Positions 45,256-54,088 of a stretch of 64,000 nt of DNA are shown here, piece after piece (position 1 is the first letter of the stretch; every line of letters begins with the position of its first letter). Under the pieces are notes generated by a model. It did not search any database and was not told the DNA's origin. It saw only the letters and a list, made by a program, of their open reading frames with translations. The position numbers and the translations under genes are program-made. Source of the DNA: Gemmatimonadota bacterium (GTDB taxonomy: Bacteria; Gemmatimonadota; Gemmatimonadetes; Longimicrobiales; Gaopeijiaceae); NCBI GenBank assembly GCA_022822325.1, contig JAJEBW010000018.1, forward strand, positions 310,001-374,000. The letters run 5' to 3'.

Positions 45256-45785
45256 TTGGGTTTTTGAGGGGTCGGAGCACCGATTGCCGCTATTTTCCCG
45301 CCAATTTGCGGGAATGGAGACCCTCCGGCGTTCTTCGAGACGGTCTGGGCTGTCCGCCAGCGGGTGACGCGCTGAACCGTCGCGGTCTGCGGGGTCCCCT
45401 GCGCCATGGATTCCGCGTCCTATCCGAATTCCAGCGATTGTCTTGGAGCCGACCGAGCCGCGCTTCGCAGTGATGGATTGCCTGGTGGAGTTGTCGGGAG
45501 AATACCCTGCTGAGACCTTGGCCGTGCTCAGATCTTGGGTTCGTGCGGGCCAACCGAATCGACGCGTGTTCTTCGGGCGCGACGAGTCCATGCGGACGAT
45601 TCTCCGTGCGGCACTGGCAAGTCCGTCGGCCTGTGACGAAGCGAGTTCTTTCATCGACTGGCTTCTTGCTGCTGGCCACCTACAGTTCCGGGGTCTTCGG
45701 AGCCCGGTCCGGTGACCTGCCGCGACCAGTAGCGGTGGAACCCCTCCCATTTCCACGGACCAGCCCGCCGACCGGGTAGTCGTGC
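45256..45785. other. Spacer downstream of tRNA-Arg with one short coding-like remnant
   Basis: These 530 bases contain no complete gene I can support. TTCCCGC (45295-45301) and GCGGGAA (45308-45314) make a perfect 7-bp hairpin 40 bases after the tRNA, a possible processing or stop site. No integrase gene and no duplicated tRNA 3' end were seen. A coding-like stretch is described separately. Confidence 0.4.
45368..45715 (+). pseudogene. Possible 3' remnant of a larger gene behind tRNA-Arg
   Basis: An open frame follows a stop at 45365-45367 and ends at 45715. The first third reads as low-complexity Pro/Arg/Ile. The last 90 residues (from about 45443, only a TTG available) look protein-like and helical: DCLVELSGEYPAETLAVL, SMRTILRAALASPSACDEAS and FIDWLLAAGHLQFRGL. 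That pattern, alternating amphipathic helices at an end, suggests the C terminus of a HEAT-like repeat protein whose front is missing. No start site or ribosome-binding site is evident. This could be a decayed gene; it could also be chance. Confidence 0.3.
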
Positions 45786-48347
45786 CTACCAGCGCATGGA
45801 CAGACTCACCGCCGCGAGGTGCGCAGCTCCGGATCCGGGCGCTCCCGCGCTCCGCCCCGCTTCGATGCTCGCCGCAAAGTCCGGACCCAGGCGCAGGCGT
45901 CCTCCCAGCTGATAGCCGTAGATCCCCTGGTTCGAAATCCCGAATGGCGTCATGGCGATGGCGTTGACCATCCCGGCGGCCGGGAAATGCGCCGCGTCCA
46001 ACTGTTCGGAGAGCGCAAACCGCGCATAGGGCGTCACCAGTCCCCGGCCCTCCCAGGCCATGACGCCGTATCCGAACTCCGCGTCGATCCGGCGGCTGCC
46101 GTAGCCGTAGCCGCCCGGATTCAGTCCCGCCGCCCCCTGCGCCCAGAGCCGCGCGACGTTGCTCGCCGTGGATCCCCAGGACGGCCTCACCCCCAGGGAG
46201 AGCCCCTGTCCGCCGCCCCCCGGGTTGATGGATATGGAGCCGCCGAGCCCCCACTCCTCGTACTCCTCCTCCTGGTGCATCGCCAGCGTGCGACCGTGGA
46301 CGCGAATGATCAGGGTCCCATCGCGCCGCAGATAGGTCATCCCGCCGCCGACCTCCATCCCGAATCCGCTGTCGACCTCGCCGCCGTCCTGACGCATTCC
46401 GACGCGCACTTGCGGCTGGAGCGTTGCGGCTCCCATTCCGAATCCCCTGTCGGCCTCGAGCATCAGCCGCATCCGGCTGGCGTCCGCGCTCAGCTCCCTG
46501 CGTCCCTCAACTTCGCCGGAGTTCATGCGTGCGATGAATCCGTCCGCGCGCACCGCCAGTCCGAGATCCGTCGGCTCTTCGGAGTGGATCAGATCCCCCT
46601 TCACCCCCAAACCGGCCATCTGCATCCTGATGTCGCTGTCGGGATCGACCTCCCCCCCGCCTTCGATTCCCAGTGTGCCGGAACCGTACCCGAGCACGCC
46701 CCATGCGAAGAGGCGGTCGCCGATCGCGAGCCGGGCGTACGGGAAGGCGCTGGTGAGCGTAGTGGACACGTCGCCGATGTCGTCATTGCCGGGCCGCCCG
46801 AGCTCGAATTGGCCCGAGCCGTTGCTGTAGGTCACCGCAAGTCCGGTCATGAGCGATCCGAATCCGTAGTCCGCCCCGAGCGCCGCCGTCGCGACCTCGC
46901 CTTCGCCGAACCCTTCGCCGTCGCCGCTGTTGAACCGCATGATCTCGCCGCCGCCCCACAGCGAGGCGCCGCCGCCGGCCTCGGGCGTCACCTGGAAGGC
47001 GCTGCCCCCGAGGAGGGCACCGGTCGACATGGGGAGAAACGACGCCAGTCCGGCGCGACCCACGCTCCCGGAGGCCCCGGCCGAACCGGCGATTCCCGCA
47101 CCGAGCCCGAAGGGAGCCGCCCCCGGGGCGCCATATGGGTCGTCCCGGCCACGCAGGAAGGCGAAGTCGACTTCCCGCCCGCCGACCGTGAGGTGGTCCT
47201 CGACGCCATGCGGGTTCGCAACCCGGCTGCCGATCATCTCCATCGCCTGGCTGGCCACCGAGCGGCCGAACCGGTGGAGCCAGTCCTCCGCGGCCATCTC
47301 GGCCTCCGCGGTCGAGAAGTTCCGGTAGAATCCCGCGCCGATGATGAACTCCTGCCCGGCGTAGACGTCGGAGTTGCTGGTGAAGGACAGAGCGTAGCTC
47401 ACCTTTGGAGATCCCGTGTCCTCGTCGCCCTGCACCGTCGGGTCGTCCCAGAAGTACTCCACGTACCCTCCCCCGGCCCGGGCGGCGGCGATGACAAGTT
47501 CGACGAATCTGGTCCCGTTGATGTCCTCGGTGTCCTCCGCGAAGCGACCTTCCCGCCAGGCGTTGGCGCCGTGGAAGATCACGTATCCATCGGCGGTGAA
47601 GATGAAGAGATAGATGGGGCCGGATCTGAAGTGTCCGCCGTCCTCCCGCAGCAGGGCCTTCCATTCGTTTGCGCGCTCGAAGCCGACGAGCGCGATCAGT
47701 TCCTGAATCCAGTCGAACGAACCGTGCACAAACCGCTTGAGGGTCTCCCGGTCGACGACGTCGGCCGCGGACACCTCCGGGAGCGGAACGTTGGGGAGGG
47801 GGGTTCCGGCATGGGTCAGATCCTGATAATAGCCGCCCACGACGACGAAGTCCCTCCCGACCACCCGGGAATGGTACTGGATCGCGTAGGCGTCCTTGCA
47901 CTTCGTGTCGGTCAGGTCGTTGGGATCGTCCCAGCACCACTCCACGAAGTCGCCTCCCTCCCGGGCCCCGGCGGCCAGAATCTCCTGAACGATCCTGGTT
48001 CCGTCGTCGTCGATCACCTCCGCGGCGTTCTTGCCGTCGATGTTCGGATCCTCGCCGTGGATGAACACATGTCCCGTCGTGGCGAACAGGATCAGGTACA
48101 TGTTCCCCACATTCCAGTCGCTCCCCTCGACCCGGAACGCCTCCAGGATTTGCGAGCCCGTGGCCAGATCCGCGATGCCCGCGAATTCGGAAGTGGCCCA
48201 GGTCACGAATCCCTTCAGCGTCTCCCTGTCGACCACCTCGCCGGCGGTGACCTTCGGCGTCTGGGCGTGGGCCGGCCGGCCCGATGGCACGGCGCCGACG
48301 CAGAACAACAGGGCGACGACGATGTTGACGGGCTTGACGAATCGCAT
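45786..48347 (-). CDS. Outer membrane protein with two Cache-like domains and an autotransporter-type barrel
   Basis: 853 residues. A signal peptide ends near residue 28 (AHAQ). Two homologous Cache-like domains follow: residues 37-175 (VVDRETLKGFV, MYLILFATTGHVFIHGED, GGDFVEWCWDDP, VVVGGYY) and 197-342 (VVDRETLKRFV, IYLFIFTADGYVIFHGAN, GGYVEYFWDDP, SPKVSYALSF, IIGAGFY). A linker (EDWLHRFGRSVASQAMEMIGSRV, about 354-376) and DHLTVGGREVD introduce the barrel (about 440-853), which ends in the aromatic beta signal LSMRW. Cache domains normally sense small molecules outside the inner membrane in chemoreceptors and kinases; here they are attached to an outer-membrane barrel. Partner and ligand unknown. 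It is alone on its transcript. Confidence 0.82.
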   Translation of the reverse strand: MRFVKPVNIVVALLFCVGAVPSGRPAHAQTPKVTAGEVVDRETLKGFVTWATSEFAGIADLATGSQILEAFRVEGSDWNVGNMYLILFATTGHVFIHGEDPNIDGKNAAEVIDDDGTRIVQEILAAGAREGGDFVEWCWDDPNDLTDTKCKDAYAIQYHSRVVGRDFVVVGGYYQDLTHAGTPLPNVPLPEVSAADVVDRETLKRFVHGSFDWIQELIALVGFERANEWKALLREDGGHFRSGPIYLFIFTADGYVIFHGANAWREGRFAEDTEDINGTRFVELVIAAARAGGGYVEYFWDDPTVQGDEDTGSPKVSYALSFTSNSDVYAGQEFIIGAGFYRNFSTAEAEMAAEDWLHRFGRSVASQAMEMIGSRVANPHGVEDHLTVGGREVDFAFLRGRDDPYGAPGAAPFGLGAGIAGSAGASGSVGRAGLASFLPMSTGALLGGSAFQVTPEAGGGASLWGGGEIMRFNSGDGEGFGEGEVATAALGADYGFGSLMTGLAVTYSNGSGQFELGRPGNDDIGDVSTTLTSAFPYARLAIGDRLFAWGVLGYGSGTLGIEGGGEVDPDSDIRMQMAGLGVKGDLIHSEEPTDLGLAVRADGFIARMNSGEVEGRRELSADASRMRLMLEADRGFGMGAATLQPQVRVGMRQDGGEVDSGFGMEVGGGMTYLRRDGTLIIRVHGRTLAMHQEEEYEEWGLGGSISINPGGGGQGLSLGVRPSWGSTASNVARLWAQGAAGLNPGGYGYGSRRIDAEFGYGVMAWEGRGLVTPYARFALSEQLDAAHFPAAGMVNAIAMTPFGISNQGIYGYQLGGRLRLGPDFAASIEAGRSAGAPGSGAAHLAAVSLSMRW

Positions 48348-48540
48348 TGGAGGATCTCTTTCCGATGCCGGTTCGTGGACATTCCCCGATGCGACCGCGG
48401 CGCCTGCGCCCGCGATTTTCGGGGACAGGGATTCAGGACGCGGAGTCGGGACGGAGTTTCGGTTCGAAAACCCGAAGATACGGACCCCGAAGTCGAACCG
48501 TCAAACCGGCGGAAGGGGCCAGGAGCCCGGGCACGGCGCC

Positions 48541-49779
48541 TCATCGGGAAGCCCTCCGCCCCACCCGCTCCAGCGCCGCCACGATCGCAACCCCCGCCGC
48601 GAAGAGCGCTCCGGCCGACAGCGTTCCCGGTTCGCCGGCCATGGGCAGGCGCGCCACCTCGGCTCCCTGGGGCGAGATCTCCACGAAGGGCCACAGCTTG
48701 CGCAGCGATCCGGTCATCAGCCCGACCAGAACCGCCAAGGTCACGTCGCGCCAGCGGGCGAAGAGGCGTTTCAGCATGCGCACGAAGGCGAGGAGACCGG
48801 TGGCCAGCGCCAGGATGAAGACGCCGACCGGGAGGACCGCGGCGGGATCGCGGAAGAAGACCAACGCATTGAGCGAGTGGAGGACGAAGTGGTAGAGCCC
48901 GAGCGTCAGCAGCACGAACGATCCCGAGACGCCGGGCAGCACCATGGCTGAAATGGCCAGCAGTCCGCCGACGAAGAGCCAGAGGAGAGCCGGGTCGCGG
49001 CCGCCCGAGAGGGCGCGGTCCTGGTGGACGGTCGCCGGCAGCGGGGACTGGCCGACGAGGAGCGATCCGGGGGGAAGGTTGCCGTCCACGCCCGCCATTC
49101 GCGCGACGACATCGAGCTCCATGCGCGTGGCGCCGGCCGGTACGGGGACTTCGGTGGCTGCGCCGAAGGCGATGTCGGGGCGCAGGCCGCCTCCCGGCGC
49201 GACCAGGGTGAGGGTGTGGGGGGCGAGGGCGAGGCCGGGGGGGGCGGGGGCGTCGAACTCGAGCGCGACGCCGCCGCGGGCATGTCCGCCGGAGGGCGTC
49301 GGCAGGGCGACGAACCAGGCGGTGAGGACCGCCGCGACCAGTGCAAGGAGCCCGCGCGAGGCGGTGCGTCGTTCGATCTGGCGAAGGGGGATCGAGACGG
49401 AGGCGAGGACCAGTCCCAGGAAGAAGGCGCGCATCGCGACCGGGTGGGAGGACAGAAGTTCCGGAAGGGTCCGGCTTCCCAGGAGAAAGGCGGGAAGCAT
49501 GCCGGTGGCCAGCGCGAGCAACAGGAGGAGACGACGGGCGTCGCGTCGCTGCGGATGGGCGGCGAGGAGGTCGGGGCGGCCGATTCCGACCAGGGTGGCG
49601 CGGAGGAAGGATCCGTTGCGCAGAAGCGACAGCGTCCGCGGGCCCAGGCTCGCCACCGCGTCCACCAAGCGGCCGTAGATTCCCAGGACGAGCGCGATCG
49701 TCCCCCCGGAGACCCCGGGAACCACATCGGCCAGTCCCATGCAGAAACCGCGGGCGGCGTCGCCGAGCCAGCGCTTCAT
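48541..49779 (-). CDS. DUF368 (polyprenyl-phosphate translocase-like) membrane protein with a large insertion
   Basis: 412 residues, inner membrane. The DUF368 fold is an inverted repeat and both signature loops are visible: ADVVPGVSGGTIALVLGIY (residues 18-36) and AMVLPGVSGSFVLLTLGLY (278-296). Members (PopT/UptA-related) recycle undecaprenyl phosphate across the membrane. Between the repeats, residues about 162-262 form a soluble, beta-rich, mostly neutral insertion (GGVALEFDAPAPPG, ATRMELDVVARMAGVDG) that ordinary members lack. The protein is therefore longer than the usual 270-300 residues. Its ATG overlaps the surE stop. A role in glycan carrier-lipid recycling fits the rich surface-glycan genes elsewhere in the window. 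Confidence 0.87.
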   Translation of the reverse strand: MKRWLGDAARGFCMGLADVVPGVSGGTIALVLGIYGRLVDAVASLGPRTLSLLRNGSFLRATLVGIGRPDLLAAHPQRRDARRLLLLLALATGMLPAFLLGSRTLPELLSSHPVAMRAFFLGLVLASVSIPLRQIERRTASRGLLALVAAVLTAWFVALPTPSGGHARGGVALEFDAPAPPGLALAPHTLTLVAPGGGLRPDIAFGAATEVPVPAGATRMELDVVARMAGVDGNLPPGSLLVGQSPLPATVHQDRALSGGRDPALLWLFVGGLLAISAMVLPGVSGSFVLLTLGLYHFVLHSLNALVFFRDPAAVLPVGVFILALATGLLAFVRMLKRLFARWRDVTLAVLVGLMTGSLRKLWPFVEISPQGAEVARLPMAGEPGTLSAGALFAAGVAIVAALERVGRRASR

Positions 49780-50573
49780 GACTCCCGGCCCGCCTCCGTC
49801 CCGCGCGCGCCGTCATCCCCCTCCGCCGACAACCGCAGATTCCAGCCGCGCACCTCCTCGATCAGGCGGTAGCTGGTCAGGTCCAGATGCAGCGGCGTGA
49901 CCGAAATGTAGCCCTCTTCGATCGCGGAGTAGTCGCACTCGGGACCGCCCTTCCACTGCATGACTCCCCCGCCGATCCAGTAGAATTCCCGTCCCCCCGG
50001 GTCCGGCGCCCGCTGGATCGAGTCGCGGTAGCGCCTCATTCCCAGATTCGTGACCCGGACGCCCCGCACCTCGGACGGCGCGCGCGCGGGCAGGTTGACA
50101 TTCAGCAGTTCGTGTTCGGGGATCCCCTGGGCGACGAACTGCCGCAGCAGTCCGGCGACCACCGGCTGCCATCCCTCCACCTCTTCCACCCTCCGTCCGG
50201 TGTAGGAGAAGGCGACCGCCGGCACCCCCAGAATCGTGGCCTCCGTCGCCGCGGCGACCGTTCCCGAATACAGGACGTCTTCGCCCATGTTGGCCCCGGC
50301 GTTGATCCCCGAAACCACCAGATCCGGCGGCGGGCGCAGCAGCTCGTTGACGGCCAGGATGACGCAGTCGGTCGGGGTTCCGTCGACGATGGTGGTGCCG
50401 TCGTAGGTCTTGCGGGCGCGCAGCGGACGATGGAGGGTGAGCGCGTTGCTCGAACCGCTCTGCTCGCGGTCGGGGGCCACGACATCCACCGATCCGATCT
50501 CGTGCGCGGCCTCGGCCAGGACGCGAATTCCCGGCGAGAGGTAGCCGTCGTCGTTGGTGCAGAGGATTCGCAC
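49776..50573 (-). CDS. surE: 5'-nucleotidase SurE
   Basis: Metal-dependent phosphatase acting on nucleoside 5'-monophosphates. 265 residues from a GTG at 50573. The metal motif TNDDGYLSPGI lies at residues 6-16 (D8, D9), followed by VVAPDREQSGSSNALTL, GTPTDCVILA, VVSGINAGANMGEDVLYSGTVAAATEA and NVNLPA. All metal ligands (two Asp, the Ser in QSGSS and the Asn in SGINAG) are present. It is one base downstream of a MerR-type gene and overlaps the DUF368 gene. Confidence 0.95.
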   Translation of the reverse strand: MRILCTNDDGYLSPGIRVLAEAAHEIGSVDVVAPDREQSGSSNALTLHRPLRARKTYDGTTIVDGTPTDCVILAVNELLRPPPDLVVSGINAGANMGEDVLYSGTVAAATEATILGVPAVAFSYTGRRVEEVEGWQPVVAGLLRQFVAQGIPEHELLNVNLPARAPSEVRGVRVTNLGMRRYRDSIQRAPDPGGREFYWIGGGVMQWKGGPECDYSAIEEGYISVTPLHLDLTSYRLIEEVRGWNLRLSAEGDDGARGTEAGRES

Positions 50574-50574
50574 T

Positions 50575-50961
50575 TTACGGTGCGCTCTCGTCCGATGCGC
50601 TCTCGTCGGCCGCGGGGATCGTCAGCTCCCGGCGCAGGGCGTCGAGCTCGTCGCGGATCGCGGCCAGGAGCGCGGGCGCGGCATTCACCTTGCGTCGTTC
50701 GGCGATCTCGCCCTCGCTGCGCATCCTGGCCAACTCCTTGCGGGCGCCGGCGATCGTGAACCGCTTTTCGTAAAGAAGTCGCTTCACCAGGAGGATCGTC
50801 TCGATCTCTCTCGCGCGATAGACCCGGTTGCCGCCGCTGTTCTTGGTCGGCGACAGCACGTCGAACTGGCTCTCCCAGTAGCGCAGCACATGAGGCTTCA
50901 GACCGGTCAGGTCGCTCGCCTCGCTGATCGAGTAATAGGTCTTGCGGACGATCGGTTCCAC
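50575..50961 (-). CDS. MerR-family transcriptional regulator
   Basis: 128 residues from a GTG. The winged-helix N terminus is well conserved (YYSISEASDLTGLKPHVLRYWESQF, then GGNRVYRAREIETILLVKRLLYEKRFTIAGARKEL, both spread over residues 9-85). The segment after it is a short helical dimerisation tail (about residues 95-120) without the Cys/His of metal sensors. This small MerR type, with PxxLRYWE, is often found next to surE in related genomes. Effector and targets are unknown. The surE GTG follows one base after the stop. Confidence 0.88.
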   Translation of the reverse strand: MEPIVRKTYYSISEASDLTGLKPHVLRYWESQFDVLSPTKNSGGNRVYRAREIETILLVKRLLYEKRFTIAGARKELARMRSEGEIAERRKVNAAPALLAAIRDELDALRRELTIPAADESASDESAP

Positions 50962-51066
50962 GATTCTCCTCTTCGGCTTCGGTCGCGGCCCTCTTCGCCC
51001 GCGGGAGGTCCGATTCCAAGCCCGGCCCGGTCCCGATTCCGCGCGGGGAGGTTCGTTGGCCGAAGT

Positions 51067-52125
51067 TCAGCCCTCGGCAGACAATGTATCAGCGTTCTCC
51101 GGCTTCGGTTCGCGGGTCATCAGCCGGTGCAGCGCCTCGTTGGGGTCGGCTCCCACGGCCACGATCCGGTGTACCTCGGCCGATACCGGCATCTCCACCC
51201 CGAGGCGGCGGGACAGCCGGTGAACGGCGCGGGCCGTGGCCACCCCCTCGGCGACGGTCCGCTTCTCGCGCATGATCTCGCCGATCGCGCGGCCGCGCCC
51301 CAGCTCGTACCCGACGGTGCGGTTCCGGCTCAGTCCCCCGGTGCAGGTGAGGACCAGGTCGCCCATCCCGGCGAGTCCCGCGAAGGTGGCGCTCTCGGCT
51401 CCCATCGCCACCCCCAGGCGGCTCATTTCGGCCAGTCCGCGGGTCATCAGCGCCGCCACCGCGTTGTGCCCGAGCTCCAGCCCCGCGGCCACCCCCGCGG
51501 CCAGCGCGATCACATTCTTCAGCGCTCCCCCCAGCTCCACGCCGATCACGTCGGGATTGGTGTAGACGCGAAAGCGGTCGGTCTGGAAGAGGGCCTGCAT
51601 CCGGAGCCGCGCCCGCTCGGAACGGCTCGCGACGACCACCGCGGTGGGGGTTCCGGCGATCACCTCGCGGGCGAAGCTGGGACCGGAGAGCACGCAGAGG
51701 CGACGCGCCTGCTCCGGGGGCAGAAGGCCGGCGAAGATCTCGTCCATGCGGCGCAGCGTCGCGATCTCGATTCCCTTCGATGCGCTCACCACCGTGGCCT
51801 GCGGGGGCATGTGGGGCGCGGCCTCGGCCAGCACCGCGACGGAATGCTGCACCGGACAGACCCAGACCACGACCTCGGCGTCCGCCAGCGCGGTGGCCAG
51901 CGAGTTCGTCAGCGACAGCCGCTTGCGATCGAGCGCCGCCCCTTCGAGATAGAGCGCGTTCTCGCCCCGCCGCCGGAAGGATTCCACAACCTCTTCTTCG
52001 CGCGCCCAGAGCCGCACCCGCGCGCCCCGCTGCGCAAGATGATTGGCCAGCGTCGTTCCCCAAGCTCCCGCGCCGACCACCCCGACTCGCGCGGCGGTTC
52101 GCTTCCCCTGCGTGGGCTCGGTCAT
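51067..52125 (-). CDS. gpsA: Glycerol-3-phosphate dehydrogenase [NAD(P)+]
   Basis: Makes sn-glycerol 3-phosphate from dihydroxyacetone phosphate for phospholipids. 352 residues. The Rossmann motif GAGAWGTTLA is at residues 18-27; further motifs are SASKGIE, LSGPSFAREVIAGTPTA, the catalytic lysine in GGALKNVIALAAGV, GLAGMGDLVLTCTGGLSRNRTVG and GVATARAV. The ATG at 52125 overlaps the stop of plsY, whose product (acyl-phosphate glycerol-3-phosphate acyltransferase) uses its product, a well-conserved pairing. Confidence 0.96.
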   Translation of the reverse strand: MTEPTQGKRTAARVGVVGAGAWGTTLANHLAQRGARVRLWAREEEVVESFRRRGENALYLEGAALDRKRLSLTNSLATALADAEVVVWVCPVQHSVAVLAEAAPHMPPQATVVSASKGIEIATLRRMDEIFAGLLPPEQARRLCVLSGPSFAREVIAGTPTAVVVASRSERARLRMQALFQTDRFRVYTNPDVIGVELGGALKNVIALAAGVAAGLELGHNAVAALMTRGLAEMSRLGVAMGAESATFAGLAGMGDLVLTCTGGLSRNRTVGYELGRGRAIGEIMREKRTVAEGVATARAVHRLSRRLGVEMPVSAEVHRIVAVGADPNEALHRLMTREPKPENADTLSAEG

Positions 52126-52772
52126 CCCTTGCCCCCCTTCCCCTCCCCGATCGACGGCTCCCCGCCCGCCCTGAGCCTCCGGATATTGGAGCGGTGCGCC
52201 CAGATCACGAAGGCGGCCATTCCCAGGAGGAAGACCAGAAGCGGCGTTCCCGGCGGATCCACGGTTTCGGCCGCGATGCGGGGAAGCGCCGCCGCGAACA
52301 GGGGGACCGAGAGGGCGGCGGCCATCGAAGCCACCGAGACCTTCCGCGAGGCCAGCAGCGCGACGACCCAGCAGAGGACGCCCGCGGCGGCGGCGAAGGG
52401 CGCGACGGCGAGCAGCACTCCGGCGCTGGTGGCCACCCCCTTGCCCCCTCGAAATCGCACCCAGAGCGAGAACGAATGGCCCAGAATCGCCGCGGCTCCA
52501 TAGACGATGCCCCCCCACGCCTCGGGATGGCCGTCGAGCTGGGGGAACCAGAATGCGGGAGCGAATCCCTTGAAGACGTCGAAGAGGCCGACCGGAATCG
52601 CCGCGCCCCAGCCGAGATTGCGCTGCACGTTGGTGGCGCCGAGGTTGCCGCTTCCCAGGGTGCGGAGATCCTTGCCGTAGAACGCCAGCGCGGTCCAGTG
52701 CGAGGCGGGAATCGATCCGGCCAGGTAGGCGGCGACGACCAGAGAGGCGAGAGTCGGGGATGCCTGGGTCAT
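52122..52772 (-). CDS. plsY: Acyl-phosphate:glycerol-3-phosphate acyltransferase
   Basis: Integral membrane enzyme that acylates glycerol 3-phosphate with acyl phosphate, the first phospholipid step. 216 residues, five to seven helices. The three PlsY motifs are present: GSIPASH near residue 19, GSGNLGATNVQRNLG (residues 40-54) and GHSFSLWVRFRGGKGVAT (about 97-114). The ATG at 52772 overlaps the der stop and its own stop overlaps gpsA, giving the common der-plsY-gpsA order. Confidence 0.95.
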   Translation of the reverse strand: MTQASPTLASLVVAAYLAGSIPASHWTALAFYGKDLRTLGSGNLGATNVQRNLGWGAAIPVGLFDVFKGFAPAFWFPQLDGHPEAWGGIVYGAAAILGHSFSLWVRFRGGKGVATSAGVLLAVAPFAAAAGVLCWVVALLASRKVSVASMAAALSVPLFAAALPRIAAETVDPPGTPLLVFLLGMAAFVIWAHRSNIRRLRAGGEPSIGEGKGGKG

Positions 52773-54088
52773 GGGTCGCGCGTGCTCTTGCGGAGGCGGA
52801 TGCGCAGGGGTACGCCGACGAAGTCCCAGCGGTCGCGCAGCGCGTTGGCGAAGTAGCGGCGATAGTGAGTGGGCACCGCGTCGGGGATGTTCGCGAAGAG
52901 GACGAAGGTGGGGGGACGGGTGTCCGCCTGGGTCGCGTACCTGATTCGCACCGGGCGCCCGCGGGAGTGCGGCGGCGGCAGTCGCCGGGTGATCTCCTCG
53001 ACCGCTTCGTTGACCCGCGAGGTGGCGACGCGAAAGTTGCGCCGCTCGTGCACGGTCAGGACGAGGTCCAGGGTGCGGCGGGCCCTGAGTCCGGTCAGCG
53101 CCGAAGCGAAGAGGAAGGGAACATGCGCCAGGAAGGGGGTCCGCGCCACGGCTCGCCGCCGAAAGTCCTCCGCGGTGCCGGTTTCCTTCTTGACCAGATC
53201 CCACTTGTTGCACATGACGACGAGTCCGCAGCCGGCCTCCCAGGCAGTCTCCGCCACCCTGACGTCCTGCATGTGAAGTCCTCCCGCGGCATCCACCACC
53301 ACCAGGCAAACCTCGGCGTCGCTTACCACGCGCTCGGTGCGGAGACGGCTGTAGTATTCGACCGAATCCCGGATGCGGGCGTGGCGGCGCAGTCCGGCGG
53401 TGTCGACGAAGGTGAGCGAGCGGCCATGGTAGTTCATGGCGAGGTCGACCGGATCGCGCGTGGTCCCCGGCTCGGGGCTCACCACCACGCGGTCCTCGCC
53501 GAAGAGACGGTTGACCAGGGTGGACTTGCCCGCGTTGGGTTTCCCGATGACCGCGACGCGAATGTCGTCGGTGCGCGTCTTCTCCTCCTGCTGGGGCAGG
53601 AGTGGAAGGAGGGCGTCGAGAAGGTCGCCGAAGCCGCGGCCCGAGATCGCGCTGACAGGGTGGGGAGCGCCCATGCCGAGCGCCCAGAACTCCAGGTGCG
53701 AGCTCTCGGCGGGAAGATTGTCCACCTTGTTGACGGCGAGCAGGACCGGTCGCGCGCTTCGCCGCAGCACCTCCGCCAGCCGTTCGTCGAGGGGATGGAT
53801 CCCGGTGCGGGAATCGACCAGGAAGACCACCGCGTCGGCCTCCCGCACCGCGGTCATGGCCTGTTCCCGGATCAGGCGGTCCATTTCGCGGTCGGATCCC
53901 TCCACCACCCCGCCGGTGTCCACCACCATGAAGCTCCGTCCCGTCCACTCGGCCCGGGCGAAGTTGCGGTCGCGGGTCACCCCCGGCGTATCGTCCACGA
54001 TCGCGATGCGGCGGCCGACGGCGCGGTTGAAGAAGGTGGACTTGCCCACATTGGGGCGTCCCACCACGGCCACGACCGGGAGCGCCAT
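52769..54088 (-). CDS. der: GTPase Der (EngA)
   Basis: Essential ribosome-assembly GTPase that acts in 50S subunit maturation. 439 residues, with two G domains and a KH-like C terminus. G1 of the first domain is GRPNVGKST (residues 10-18) with DDTPGVTRDRN and DTGGV; the second domain has GKPNAGKSTL, PEPGTTRDPV, DTAGLRRHARI and CNKWDLV. The KH-like end (RYATQADTRPPTFVLFANIP, NALRDRWDF) is present. It starts immediately after the TAG of the DUF512 gene and ends in the plsY start. Confidence 0.97.
   Translation of the reverse strand: MALPVVAVVGRPNVGKSTFFNRAVGRRIAIVDDTPGVTRDRNFARAEWTGRSFMVVDTGGVVEGSDREMDRLIREQAMTAVREADAVVFLVDSRTGIHPLDERLAEVLRRSARPVLLAVNKVDNLPAESSHLEFWALGMGAPHPVSAISGRGFGDLLDALLPLLPQQEEKTRTDDIRVAVIGKPNAGKSTLVNRLFGEDRVVVSPEPGTTRDPVDLAMNYHGRSLTFVDTAGLRRHARIRDSVEYYSRLRTERVVSDAEVCLVVVDAAGGLHMQDVRVAETAWEAGCGLVVMCNKWDLVKKETGTAEDFRRRAVARTPFLAHVPFLFASALTGLRARRTLDLVLTVHERRNFRVATSRVNEAVEEITRRLPPPHSRGRPVRIRYATQADTRPPTFVLFANIPDAVPTHYRRYFANALRDRWDFVGVPLRIRLRKSTRDP

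Noticed and set aside
45819-48818. Plus-strand frame of about 1000 codons opposite the Cache/barrel gene
   Set aside because: The minus strand has signal peptide, duplicated domains and a beta signal; the plus-strand product has none.
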